Below are positions 1 to 9,751 of a DNA stretch of 64,000 nucleotides, piece by piece. The translations under genes and the position numbers were made by a program. The notes beneath the pieces are model-generated. The model did not search any database, was not told the origin of the DNA, and worked only from the letters and a program-made list of their open reading frames with translations. Origin of the DNA: Megalonaias nervosa (taxonomy: Eukaryota; Mollusca; Bivalvia; Unionida; Unionidae); the NCBI GenBank assembly GCA_016617855.1, contig JAECUM010017555.1:22056-86055 (forward strand). Direction: 5' to 3'. Every line of letters begins with the position of its first letter. The first letter of the stretch is position 1.

Positions 1-1056
1 CAAATATTTGGATTGTTTACCCCGGTCCAGTTGCGTCTGTTTCTATAAATACTTATTGTATATTACAATTTATTTTCGTTTATAGACATTTTATGTAGAT
101 GCCCTTATTTTTATGATTGTCAAGTGATTATGTAGTGTAGTATTTGAATTTTCTTTCTCTGCAAAACATAATTACTTAGTAAACCTTGTACAGACACAGC
201 TATTCTACTTTTTATTATATTTTGGGGAGAAATTGTCTCGAAATAAGAAAATAGAACGAGCGGTAAAGGAGAGGAGCGATATCTTTGTAAGTGCATAGCT
301 TGTCTTTATTGTCAGTTGCTTTAGATCAGATGTGAAGTGTAATAGAACAGTTTGTGTTCAGGATTTCATCTTTCATTCATATTTGCAATGGTGCTTTTTA
401 TAGAACCATATTAATTTTAAGTAAGCAACGTTAAGTATATACGATCCTTTAACACTTGTCCAGTGATCATTTATTTTCAAGGACGTACCTTTAACGTATC
501 CATATAAGCAAAGCAAAATTTTAATAATAGTACTCTTTATGTAATACATAGGGTTTCAAATTTTGTGTTGCATTAGGGAAGCATAGATCACACAGACAAT
601 TGAGTCAGATTTTATTCTTCTGTGTTAATAATCAGAAGCTGTTCTGTTGATATCATTTTTATTCGAACTGCATTCAGTTATTGCCAATTCACCGACGAAC
701 CCTTAAGATTTAGTCTTCTTTCAGACGTGTTGATTTATGTCGTTAAAACTGAATGTGTGATTACAAATGTTGTGGGTTCTTATTAAAAAACAAAAATTAA
801 AAACATTATGTCGTATCTTAGCACAAAAGCTGTGCAAATCCTTGATGGGATTGGAAAATATTGAAATGTTATGAAAAACAATAATTATTGCTCAGAGGGC
901 TGCTCATAAATTTATTAAGTAACCAGAATCGATGAAATAATGAGAGAATTATTTTGGCACTTTGAAGCATACAGCTGCATTAGCTGACAGTATAATAGCC
1001 AATTTTAAAACCTTCATTGTCGATAAAAATTGCGGTAAAATTTGAACAGGTAACTC

Positions 1057-1058
<2 letters not shown>
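1..1058. other. AT-rich stretch without recognisable gene
   Basis: I see no coding frame, RNA gene or named repeat here. The sequence is AT-rich and broken by stops in all frames. Confidence 0.6.

Positions 1059-1059
<1 letters not shown>

Positions 1060-1125
<66 letters not shown>
1060..1125. repeat. (TA)n microsatellite
   Basis: An uninterrupted run of alternating T and A of about 66 bases. Reading frames crossing it encode only Tyr-Ile repeats and are not genes. Confidence 0.97.
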
Positions 1126-1128
<3 letters not shown>

Positions 1129-1339
1129 AGACAATTTTCTGAAAATAGCCTGATGTACCTCATTATTGGAAGCACGTGATAGGTGACAGTGTGCAATACA
1201 CGAGAAAGTACCCAACAGAGGTCATGGCCGGCTTTCTGCTGAATACTTTGAGATATGTTCAATAGGTCACACAGGAACTATACTTAAAGAGTTCTGAATA
1301 TTATTGTACTGTACAACACTTGTCTTTATTAGTGAAAAG

Positions 1340-1985
1340 TACGTCAGTGCGTGGTCTCAAAGTACTCCCCACACACTTTTTCAGCCTGATTATCAAGCTA
1401 TTAAATGCTATTTTGTATTTAGTTTCTGGCATGCCCGACGGCTTTCAAATCGTCTGTACCTCACCGATTCATTGATAACGGAATTAAGCCAAAATCACAT
1501 GGAGATAAATAGAACTGTACGGAGGATGGGGAAGAGTTTGGATGAGGAGCTCCTTCAGGAAGTCTGCCACGACGGCAGATTCATGCGCCGGTACGTTGGC
1601 TTGGAGTAGTTGGATATATCGGGTACCATTGCGCGGATTGATGCTTCGGTAGAGTTCCGTCATTTTTGGCAACATTATAGACGCATACAAATGACGAGTG
1701 ACACAAGAGCTAGGCATTTGTAGCTGGACGACTGGGCCTTTCATATCTGAAAATAATGCGTAGAAAACTTTCATGACCGATTATGTCGAGCGATTCGTGG
1801 TCTCGGCTCTTTTTCTCCTAAACCAAACTTTGTTATTTTCTCTTGGGTCGGTTTCAAAACAATAAGTTTCATCACCTGTGACTATCTCATTCAAACGTCT
1901 CTGGTCACTCTTTTCGTGTCTGAGACAATTTCAACCCGAGCTCATTTCTGATCATTCCGCAAAAACTACGGGACCCGTCTAAGAC
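1340..1985 (-). pseudogene. mariner-family (Tc1/mariner) transposase, dead
   Basis: The minus-strand translation follows the mariner transposase order. A VP...QK..RV segment lies near 1980. The first catalytic block reads IVTGDETY near 1885 and is followed by FETDPRENNKVW. Then come VFYALFSDMKG, the second block LLQANVPAHESA, the third block LPHPPYSSIYLH, and a C-terminal AEKVCGEYFE near 1352. The family cuts and pastes DNA at TA sites using three Asp residues. Only the first Asp is seen; the second and third blocks have lost theirs, and in-frame stops and a frame change break the reading frame. Terminal inverted repeats were not identified. The element is clearly inactive. Confidence 0.85.
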
Positions 1986-2096
1986 AAACCTATCTGAGCT
2001 TCAGATGATTCTTTAATCTATTAAAATCAATTGTCAAATTAATGCCCGTGATAATAGAAATATTTTTCTCTGTGTATCGAGTATGTTCTTCAGTTG

Positions 2097-2157
2097 GACC
2101 CTACATTGCCGCCACTTCGTGCTCACCGGTCGCACGAAGTGGCAGCTATGTAGGGTC
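2097..2157. repeat. 61-bp near-perfect palindrome
   Basis: Two 26-base arms (2097-2122 and 2132-2157) are reverse complements with about two mismatches, around a nine-base centre. The arms read GACCCTACAT at the outside and CACTTCGTGC at the inside. It could be a fold-back element or an extrudable cruciform. Confidence 0.85.
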
Positions 2158-2375
2158 ATCTTCCACTGAGTTGCGATCATCTTTAAGACAATGTGTGTTT
2201 GTATCTGTGTACGATTTTTATTTTGTTATTTTTAGCCGGGGATGGGTGTGTTCCAAACACCCTAGAACCAACTCCACTTTCCAATCCGGCCCTGTAGGTT
2301 TATGGAAATACAGGCTTGAGCAATACTCATAATATCAGATACATTTCTTAAATGGGAAAAGAAAGTGGATTCAAA

Positions 2376-2423
2376 AGCGATATCGCCTCTGTGGCGATAA
2401 ATGTCATATCACCACTGTGGCGA
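2376..2423. repeat. inverted repeat around GGCGATATCG
   Basis: CGATATCGCC near 2378 is matched by its reverse complement GGCGATATCG near 2412. A further copy of GTGGCGAT lies between them. Function unknown. Confidence 0.6.
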
Positions 2424-2429
2424 TATCGT

Positions 2430-4050
2430 TTTTTCTGAATGAGATATTTCAGCTTGTCATTATAAAATATATAATAAAGCGTTGTGTGTGAAAATAATTT
2501 TTTCTATTTTTGGAAGCACGTGATTCCACAGTACATCGCGTTTCGTCAAGCGCTCTGTTCCAGCAACCTTAACCCCTGCCTTCACCAGTTGTTCTCAAAT
2601 TCCAGATAAATACACGGGTTATACATATTTTATTTGGTTCGAACATTCCATTAAACACTAGGGGAGAGTATAACTTGAAGATAAAAGCCTTAACTGAGTT
2701 TAAACTTAAAGCATACGTACTTCATATTCAACACACTCATCCTTTCGATTTACTTTAAAATAAATCCCAGGAAAAGTGGATTTTGTTAAATTTTACTCCA
2801 AGAATAGATGAAAGCAGCTTAAATAAGATACTTTTCACGCTCATGTATTTTTTTTTTTTTTAAAAAGAGCTATGTAACCATGTTTGTATCAATCTTATTC
2901 AATGAAGCTTCTTCTAGTAGAAACGCATTAAATACCTTCATTTTTTAAAGGAAAGAGAAGAAAGTTGTGGAAGATTCAAAGGAGCCAATTCCACATAGTA
3001 TCAGAACAAATTGGTTCGACTAAAAGTTGGTCATTCATATGCGACGCCCAAAAATAATCGACCAACCTCGAAAAATCATCTGATCATGCTTAGAATGTCA
3101 TTACGGAATTTATTTCCATTTAGAATGCCTCAGTCCGCATTCATCGGTCTTAGCACCATGTTTCAAGTTATATCTGCCTTACGTCAAACCAAAAATTGTC
3201 CAGATTTTCTATATACCACTATTCCGCATACATTACCGACATAATTCCGAACTTTGCTGGGATTGTCAAATATGTTTCGATCGGAGTTTAGCGAAGTAAG
3301 GTTTCATCTTTTGCATTATGCCCATTGTATTATTTTTGATATTTTGTATAATTTTTAATCGAAAATGTGCGTCTGATGTTACAAATGCTGTGAAAATGTG
3401 AGTTTTCTTTCCTCCCATTCGTATAAAATTAACGTATGTTTTTAATGCCAAAAAATAAAGAGAATATATAAATATTAATTTTTAAAGAATTTTGCATAGA
3501 AAGTTCAAAAGAAAACATGCTTGACTTTAATTAGGTTTGATTAAGTTATGAGCTTTCTGTTACTGCAACATAACACCGATTGCAACGATAAGATGAAGAT
3601 ATGGCGTAGCAAGAATTTCTGCTCCCATCCATACCCTCGCAGAACTTAATTCTGGAGGACCCCACCCAACGAAAACAAGTTGTTTGATTTTACATATCGA
3701 TGGATATAAAATGAACACCCCTCCCTCAAATTTTGCTATGTGTTGAAAGATAGGTTGTTGTCTATTATTTTGCATTCTAAAACTATTTAAATAGTTATTT
3801 TATAAAAACAACGCTCCTAATTCTAGGTAGAAATAAGTATCGAGGAGCATTCTGAATGGGCATTTTAAAGAGTCCTGCATGACACTGGCATGGTAAGTTT
3901 ACTTTTTTCTTCTTAAGCAATATATTCTGTATCTACCACTATTCTGTATCTATCACTTGCTGTTCGAAATAATAATATTTGAAAAGCGTCATGGTCACCA
4001 TTAGTAACATTTGACTTCTATCGAAGGATACAAATAGTTTTCTATTCTAA
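2430..4050. other. no recognisable gene
   Basis: Short open frames occur on both strands, but none has a recognisable motif or a coding-like composition. An A/T run lies near 2848-2864. Confidence 0.5.
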
Positions 4051-4059
4051 ATATACTAT

Positions 4060-4151
4060 ATTTTTAAACGCTATCAGTTTCCTTACAAAGTATAATTACA
4101 TTGTTATATCCATATATAACAATAATTTGGAATTTGTTTTTATGTATGTTT

Positions 4152-4198
<47 letters not shown>

Positions 4199-4300
4199 TG
4201 AAACCTCCTGCATTACATTAGAATCTGTTGTATCCGAAATTCATTCATCGATTTATTCGAACCAAGTCTGTATCCTCAGAACGTACAGATTTGGCATCAC
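4060..4300 (+). repeat. dispersed repeat, copy 1 (family also at 51.1-51.6 kb)
   Basis: The stretch runs from CCTTACAAAGTATAATTAC through TTGTTATATCCATATA, AATAATTTGG and TTTATTGAGAG to GTATCCGAAATTCATTCATC. It matches 51136-51400 in the same order. Copy 1 differs by a (GA)n expansion exactly where the other copies read TTGAGAGA. Confidence 0.75.
4154..4196 (+). repeat. (GA)n microsatellite
   Basis: About 21 GA units inside the dispersed repeat at 4060-4300. Confidence 0.95.
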
Positions 4301-4525
4301 CTATGCTGATTGGAATATGTTACAGTACTTGTGTCATATAGGGAGAGTGCTAATTTAAGTTGTTAGAACTTGTGCCCAATCCCATTGTATCCTACTGTGA
4401 CAGTAAAAGATGTTTTTTAAAAAGCCTATACTGATTAATCGGATAATGGAAACTTCCTTTTATGAGAACGTAATTACCTTACCCGATAAGGAATACCCTA
4501 TTTATCTTAACTCATCGGGGAACAC

Positions 4526-4562
4526 GAAAAAAAAAAAAAAAAAAACAAAAAAAAAAAAAAAC
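4526..4562 (+). repeat. A-rich tract
   Basis: Two A runs separated by a single C. It may be the tail of a retroposed sequence, but no upstream retroelement is recognised. Confidence 0.7.
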
Positions 4563-5244
4563 ATCCGGATCAATCAAAATTCGGATTAATGGGTTTTGGT
4601 GATACATTTATTTTCGATAAACTGTAATCAAGATTACAAGATTTCAAAAATTTAGGGTCGACTGTTTTTAACAAATTTAAATATGGGGTCCCATCCTATA
4701 AAAGACTCAATATGTATCTTCTGTGCTCACGCTTTGAATGAAAAAATAAAAGATGCAAAAATAAAAATACGATGATGAGAGACTGTGTCTTATTTACACT
4801 AACTGTTTGTCGAGCTCACGTTAGTGGAAAAACGACAACAGCAGTCATTTTCCAGTGGCTACGACAGCGCTTATTGTTTCTTAAAGTGAAAGCGTCAACA
4901 GTTTCTTATGGTTTTTGTTGCCGTTTTATTTTATGTTTTGATGTGCAAATATTTCCTAAACCACTTGACAAATTCTCATCTTACCTGGCATGAATCATTA
5001 TGAAGCTAAGGCCAATAATTCTACGAAACGCGCGCTAGTCCCTTTTGAAATTGCTGTCAAGGTCACAAAAATGTGTTTTAAGGACTTGTTTTCAATTTTT
5101 AGCTCACTATAGTGTCTATATTTCTGATAGGATTTTGATCAAATGTAGTAAATAGGCATACGTCATCAGAATCTTGGTTAAGTATGCTTACAAGCGAAAT
5201 TACGGTAGTAATATGCGCGTAAATAGCGACAAATGGGCCTCTAC

Positions 5245-5294
5245 GGCGACAAGGGGAAGTCTTATGTTAAATTTCTCCATGGGTTAACCTAAGC

Positions 5295-5328
<34 letters not shown>

Positions 5329-5520
5329 CCTCAACCCGGTAACAGTGTTACAATTGGCTGACCTCAGTTGGGGGTGACTTAGCAAGTATTGCAGTTGACC
5401 TCAATAAGAGCCACTTGGGGGGACAATGGAAAATCCCATGTGAAGTTCTCCATTAGGTTAACATGCGGGGGCACTATGGCCTCAAATATGGCACTTGGGG
5501 ATATTAATGGTAAAGGGTTA
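5245..5520 (+). repeat. diverged tandem duplication with (GT)n
   Basis: A unit with TTCTCCATGGGTTAACCTAA followed by GTGTGGCCTCAACC is repeated about 180 bases on as TTCTCCATTAGGTTAACATG and TATGGCCTCAAAT. The first unit carries a (GT)n run at about 5297-5327. Confidence 0.65.
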
Positions 5521-6090
5521 TAAGTTTGAGTTGAAAGATCATAGAGGCAAAACACACACTTTTAGGCAGCAAGCTACCCCATCCAATCAAAATTAAGTTG
5601 TTCAGATTTGAACACTGTTCCTACATGACCGAGACAAGGGGGCACAAAACTTGAATGGACTGATAAAAAAGCAATTTTCCACTGCCAGTCCGTGTTTGCA
5701 CCATTACCATTCACTCCAATACACCTGTAATGGCTTCCCTCTGTTACATAGTCATACTTTCGATGTTAATCTTACAAAGTATCCTTTTTAGGTCAATTGC
5801 CCCCACCATTTTAGGCTGATGTAGAGTGCACCACGCTATTGGTTTGTTGGATTACATATTAAGGGTGGCAACTCATAAAATCCAATAAATGCCGCTAGGA
5901 CAAAGCACCAATATATCTGTTCAATCCGCCAAGGTGTAGATAGGGTTATCATATTGGAACCTTGGCTAGCGAAAATGGTACCACTGAGACTCGGCTTGCG
6001 CTAGTAGCTGTACTAAACCCACCATAATATCTACCGCTTCCTGCAACTTTTCGGTCTTGTTATTCTCCATAGTTTCTTCTTGTCTGAATG
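5521..6090. other. no recognisable gene
   Basis: Neither strand shows a motif-bearing frame. Base composition is closer to balanced than in the flanks, so a decayed element is possible, but I cannot name one. Confidence 0.4.
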
Positions 6091-6091
6091 A

Positions 6092-6330
6092 CGACGACCG
6101 CTCCGGTGGCGTAGTTAGAGCGTCCGACTCGGGTGCGGGAAGTCGCTGGTTCGAACCCCGGCCGTATCATACCAAAGATTTACAAAAATGTTATAATAGC
6201 TGCCTCGCTTGGCGCTCATCATTAAGAGGGTAGTATTAGGACTGATTAGCCTGGTGTCAGGATAATGTTACTGGGTGGGACATCACGCTACATGTCTGTG
6301 GCATGATACATCTAAATCACACACACACGT
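6092..6330 (+). mobile_element. tRNA-derived SINE, family A, copy 1
   Basis: The 5' part has RNA polymerase III promoter boxes: box A near 6106 (TGGCGTAGTTAG) and box B near 6151 (GGTTCGAACCC). The tRNA-unrelated body shares CATACCAAAGA, TTACAAAAATG, CTGGTGTCAGGATAATG and GGGTGGGACATCA with the copies at 36752-37073 (minus strand) and 42166-42481. It ends in a CA-rich tail. This copy is the most diverged of the three. It is not a functional tRNA gene because the 3' half does not fold as a tRNA. Confidence 0.88.
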
Positions 6331-6480
6331 CTGATGGATAATGGTAAGACTGACTAACGCACCGATTTAAATGCCTGAAACACGGTAGTGAAGGAAAACA
6401 TCCCTCACACAAACTATATATAACAAAAAAGACCAAAGCGTCCAAAAGAAATATCGCGCCAACCTAAACAAAACTCTCAC
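6331..6480. repeat. promoter-like repeat P, copy 1
   Basis: It shares ACGCACCGATTTAAATGCC, CACGG, GTGAAGGAAAACATCCCT, AAGACC and ATATCGCGC with copy 2 (7490-7640), and a shorter core with copy 3 (8447-8560). The conserved TTTAAATG, TTATATG and TTTATATG at the same place looks TATA-like. Orientation of any promoter is not certain. Confidence 0.6.
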
Positions 6481-6569
6481 TGCCACAAGATTTTACATAA
6501 AAACACACTGTAGTCCATACAAACACACATTCCATAATGAAATTTTTTTGTGACAAAAGAAAAAGACAA

Positions 6570-6586
6570 ACGCATACATACATACA

Positions 6587-6620
<34 letters not shown>

Positions 6621-6745
6621 CATACATGCATGCATGCATGCATACATGAATGCATACACCAAACCTACAAAACACATTTTGAAAATGAAAAGTTGTTTTG
6701 ATAAAGACAAAACATGCATACATACATACATACACACATACAATA
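6570..6745 (+). repeat. (CATA)n and (CATG)n microsatellite cluster
   Basis: CATA units at about 6573-6625, CATG units to about 6645, and a second CATA block at 6715-6742. Long frames here encode Tyr/Met/Cys/Val repeats on one strand and Thr/Tyr/Ile/His repeats on the other, and are repeat artefacts. Confidence 0.95.
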
Positions 6746-6913
6746 AATCTGCAAAACACAACCACACTATTGTACAAGCAAGGTAGTAGGTGTTTATAGA
6801 CACACCACTAAATCCTATATACAAACACACATTGCGCAAGGGAAAGGGATTTAACTGCAGGGAAAGACAAAGAAATACACACATACAAACACAGCAAATT
6901 TGGCAAAATGATT

Positions 6914-6953
6914 AGTCTCTTTTCTAGAGATTTGGTTGGCTCTGAAAATAGCC
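6914..6953 (-). terminator. histone-type mRNA 3' end (stem-loop plus purine element)
   Basis: On the minus strand, 6953-6938 reads GGCTATTTTCAGAGCC. This is a 16-base hairpin with a six-pair stem (one mismatch) and the loop TTTC, preceded by AAAA and followed by AACCA. About ten bases on comes AGAAAAGAGA, which resembles the purine-rich downstream element that pairs with U7 snRNA. This is the layout of replication-dependent histone mRNA ends, bound by SLBP. No histone reading frame lies upstream; the minus-strand frame at 6985-7475 is not a recognisable histone. Confidence 0.7.
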
Positions 6954-6984
6954 TTTTGTTTTCTAGTACACCTAGTTAATGCCC

Positions 6985-7475
6985 GCACCTCCCAGGCCAA
7001 GAACTACAAACACACACCGTCGACTCCAGTGATCTCCACCCAGGGATTGATAAAGACGGGGAGTGCTGAAGGGGGTGGTTTGGCTTCAGAGCACCAATAC
7101 TCCGTTTCAGGGACTCTGAAGGTTGTTTTTGTTTGTTTCCCTTGGTAGTCGACGCCATGGCTGTAATTGCTCCGGTAATGGTTGCTGCTGCTACTGCTGA
7201 TGTGGTAGCTCCAGAACCCAGTCCTTAGTCTGGAGGAAACAACTCTTTGTTGTGGCGGTTGTCTCTTTGGTAGTGTCCTCACCACAGGCTTCACACTGCA
7301 GGTCTGCCGCATCATCAGATGAGTCAGTACCCTTTCTTCTCTTCCTCTTCTTTCTTTTACTTTTGGTCCTCTAGAGCTGCTTCCTCCTTTATGGCTCCTT
7401 CACTAGTTTGTCCAGGAAGCGACGAGCATATTCCTTGTGCACCCGAGGCTCCAAAGGTTTTTGCAGCCTTCCCAT
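6985..7475 (-). pseudogene. broken reading frame of unknown family, basic segment
   Basis: From an ATG at 7475 the frame reads 28 codons with a helical segment (HKEYARRFLDKLVKE). It then meets TAA and, six codons later, TAG, both one C-to-T change from Gln codons. The same frame continues with a Lys/Arg-rich run followed by SSDDAADLQCEACGED, then stops. A shifted frame continues with GATTSAVAAATITGAITA. Repeat P copy 2 lies directly upstream and the histone-type 3' end directly downstream, so the unit looks like one small gene with its own ends. I do not recognise the protein. It is not a histone as far as I can read. It may belong to the neighbouring Polinton. Confidence 0.45.
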
Positions 7476-7489
7476 TTTTGGGGTGTTGA

Positions 7490-7640
7490 TGCGTTAACGA
7501 TGGGTACCTAACTGACGAACGCGACAACTTATATGCCTAAAGCACGGGCGTGAAGGAAAATATCCCTTATACAAGCTACACAACACAAATAAGACCCCAA
7601 CATGCAAAGCAAATATTGCGCAGACCTTAAAGAAACTCCC
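7490..7640. repeat. promoter-like repeat P, copy 2
   Basis: Shares ACTTATATGCC, AAGCACGG, GTGAAGGAAAATATCCCTTA, AAGACC and ATATTGCGC with copy 1, over about 140 bases. It sits between the stop of the 7648-7851 frame and the ATG at 7475, both on the minus strand. Confidence 0.6.
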
Positions 7641-7647
7641 TCTACTT

Positions 7648-7851
7648 TTATAAACAAATATACTGGATTTTCTTTTGATGTCCATGCCTCTCCGTCCACT
7701 CTTCTTCCTTCTTTATTTCTTCACCGAAGACCTCTTCTATTAGGTCTTTTACATTTTTCAACATCCTCGTTTTCTCCATTTCCGCTGGCTTCTGAATCAG
7801 GTTTTGCAAATGCACCAAGGCTTCGTTTAGCTTTGCTGACATTGAAGTCAT
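7648..7851 (-). CDS. small hypothetical protein, helical, charged
   Basis: A complete 67-codon frame starts MTSMSAKLNEALVHLQNL. It is rich in Glu, Lys and Leu, with a heptad-like LIEEVFGEEIKKEEEW segment, which suggests a short coiled coil. It has no signal peptide or membrane segment. It lies upstream of repeat P copy 2 on the same strand as the Polinton genes at 8.8-12 kb. The length alone is weak evidence for a gene; composition and the intact frame make it plausible. Function unknown. Confidence 0.35.
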   Translation of the reverse strand: MTSMSAKLNEALVHLQNLIQKPAEMEKTRMLKNVKDLIEEVFGEEIKKEEEWTERHGHQKKIQYICL

Positions 7852-7974
7852 GTTACTTGTTGACGAGTCTACAATGAGTGGCTATACTGTCTGTCTGTCA
7901 GTTGGATTTACTTCGCATGCGTCCATTCGGAAACGTGCGTAGAGTTAGTCCACAAGTGTACTACTTAGTTTCTC

Positions 7975-8009
7975 GTCGGGTGGCAGGTCTACAAGTGCAG
8001 CCACCCGAC
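7975..8009. repeat. perfect 10-bp inverted repeat
   Basis: GTCGGGTGGC at 7975-7984 and GCCACCCGAC at 8000-8009 form a GC-rich hairpin with a 15-base loop. Its role is unknown. Confidence 0.7.
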
Positions 8010-8280
8010 ACAATACTGCACGCATAGCGTGCTACTGAGTTGACCGTCGAATCAGAATGGAGCCACCATCCGATGCCACCCCGATTCTGTGCAAGCATGC
8101 ACTTCGGGGATATTAGAGTTTCTGACTAATTGTAATCGTCTTACCAGTTCGTCTTGATTATGTCTGTTTGAGGCCTGGAAGGGAAAGTATCGTCAACGGG
8201 CTGCGATGCCACAGACTGGGTCCACTTCATCCAGGGATCTTGTGTCCTAATGGTGTCAGGATAAATTGCCAAAACAAAAC

Positions 8281-8318
8281 AGCCCTTTTTAGGGCTACCC
8301 AGATCTCTAGAAAAGGGA
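8281..8318 (+). terminator. histone-type mRNA 3' end, plus strand
   Basis: AGCCCTTTTTAGGGCT at 8281-8296 is a perfect six-pair stem with a TTTT loop, preceded by AAAAC and followed by ACCCA as in histone mRNAs. A purine element (TAGAAAAGGGA) follows at 8308. About 55 bases match, in reverse complement, the signal at 6914-6968. The 400 bases upstream on this strand contain no recognisable histone, only short frames. One of them ends QGSCVLMVSG at about the place a histone H4 tail would end, but identity is too low to claim. Confidence 0.65.
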
Positions 8319-8446
8319 CTGTTCTGTGCTTATTGGCGTTAGATGATGCTGGTATCAAATAGTGCATCTATCTAATGTACCTTTATTTGTATATTTTAGG
8401 TTTTGTTTATATTACTTAGTTTCACTTTGTGCGGGTGGGCCTGCTG

Positions 8447-8560
8447 GGCTAGACTAATAAACGCACCGCTTTATATGTCGCAAGCACAGATACGATGGAA
8501 AGCACCTCTGTGATTTGGAAACGTGAAGGAAAACATGAATCCAGAGTGATAGAAATGTGA
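8447..8560. repeat. promoter-like repeat P, copy 3 (partial)
   Basis: Matches copy 1 at ACGCACCGCTTTATATG and GTGAAGGAAAACAT, with about 40 extra bases between these blocks. Confidence 0.5.
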
Positions 8561-8773
8561 ACGAGCATATACGACATGCACCATTTTTTCAAAAATCAAC
8601 ATTTTTAATCACAGGAAGAAGCTTCTCAAACAATAAATACAAATCAGCAATTCGACAGTTTTATACAAGAGCATATTTACAAAGTTGACAACGCTGTGGA
8701 GTTAAATTCCACTTCCACTGATCCATGTTATTTGGTCATCGATGCACACTATGTTTCTAGCTAAAGACAAATG

Positions 8774-9226
8774 TTACCCATAATGTTCAAAAGACCATCT
8801 TTGTACTTTATCATTGTTTCTAGAGTATTCACGATCAAAACAAGTTACTAAATGTCCTAAGGGATATCTAAGACTGCGTTCATGAAGAAAATAAATACAA
8901 TATTGTCCACACACCATGGAATCTGTTCCTCGTAATCTTACATTACTGAATCAAGTCGACGCAGCATTTCTTCTCATACAGCCAATGATGTCGTTTTCCA
9001 AAGGCGTTTATACATAAGAATTGAAATAGTCCACACTATGATCGTTGGGAAAGTAGACGGCGACCCAGTGGGTTCTTGGTTGATGACTGTCGTCTGCGAT
9101 GACGATATAGGCTTGAATGTCTTTAGATTTGCGATGAAAAAGTTCATCTTTAGTACACTTCACAGTATTCTAAGAAACCGTGTAGGAACTCTGCGTCAAA
9201 AGATAATGAAGTTCCCAGGTATCCAT
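8774..9226 (-). pseudogene. Polinton cysteine protease (adenain-like), copy 1
   Basis: The frame starts at ATG 9226 (MDTWELHYLLTQ) and ends at TAA 8774, about 150 codons, which fits the family. Visible catalytic blocks are the His in RTHWVAVY, the acidic block DYFNSYV (Asp replaced by Asn in the usual FDS position) and the Cys in MVCGQYCIYFLHERS. The family processes capsid precursors. At least three in-frame stops break it, one inside the acidic block. It is homologous to 52798-53157 and has the same upstream neighbour there. Confidence 0.85.
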
Positions 9227-9304
9227 TTTTATTTCACAGATAAAGATGAGTCATCAATTCAATCCTGACATTTTCCTTGAAAATATCTCAAAAAGTAAGT
9301 TGCT

Positions 9305-9631
9305 CTACGGCTCGTCTCCGCACTCTGACAAGAGGGCTTCGATATATTGGATCTCCAGAGAAGTCAATGGAGGGAAGGAAAGGTCACTCAAGTCTTTATA
9401 CCAATGATGCAACACTTTCTTGTCGGATACGAAACTCCAAATGTCATCCAGATACTCTTCCAATTTTTCTTCTTGGCTCATCATCATACATTTATCGTGC
9501 TGAATCTGACTGGGATGATCAGTTTGACATTCAAAACAATGCTCATGGATCAGATCTGTAATTCGTTCAGCTAGGTCGTTAGCAAAACAGAAGACTAAAT
9601 GTTCTTCTTGTTCTAGCCATCTAGACATCAT
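9305..9631 (-). CDS. conserved Polinton-linked protein of unknown function
   Basis: An intact 108-codon frame starts MMSRWLEQEEHLVFCFANDL and contains PSQIQHDKCMMMSQEEKLEEYL and HHWYKDLSDL. It is acidic and predicted helical, with no membrane segment. A homologue lies at 53340-53543 in Polinton copy 2 (PSQKQHNKCLMMSQEERFEE, then RKWHKDMSDHP), directly upstream of the protease in both copies. Retention of the order suggests a real Polinton gene that may act with the protease or capsid. I do not recognise a named family. The frame could begin upstream in the segment encoding FEPEQENKSTEEKDKE. Confidence 0.65.
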   Translation of the reverse strand: MMSRWLEQEEHLVFCFANDLAERITDLIHEHCFECQTDHPSQIQHDKCMMMSQEEKLEEYLDDIWSFVSDKKVLHHWYKDLSDLSFPPLTSLEIQYIEALLSECGDEP

Positions 9632-9751
9632 TACTGTCTCTTTGTCTTTTTCTTCTGTAGATTTGTTTTCTTGTTCTGGCTCGAAGACATCCTGTCACCC
9701 ATCTCAAAGATTCTCCGTATTCAAAAGATGGTTCGTATTCTTCCATAGCTT

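Noticed and set aside
949..1262. Long minus-strand frames over the TA run
   Set aside because: They consist mostly of Tyr-Ile repeats from the microsatellite and have no motif outside it.
6101..6180. A tRNA gene
   Set aside because: The promoter boxes are present but the same tRNA-like head is attached to a shared body in other copies, so this is a SINE.
6464..6884. Frames of up to 135 codons across the CATA/CATG block
   Set aside because: The peptides are Cys/Met/Tyr/Val repeats caused by the simple repeat.
7900..8280. Histone H4 or H2B pseudogene upstream of the plus-strand stem-loop
   Set aside because: A few residues line up (a QG....G-stop end, an HPD start) at plausible distances, but identity is too low to separate from chance.
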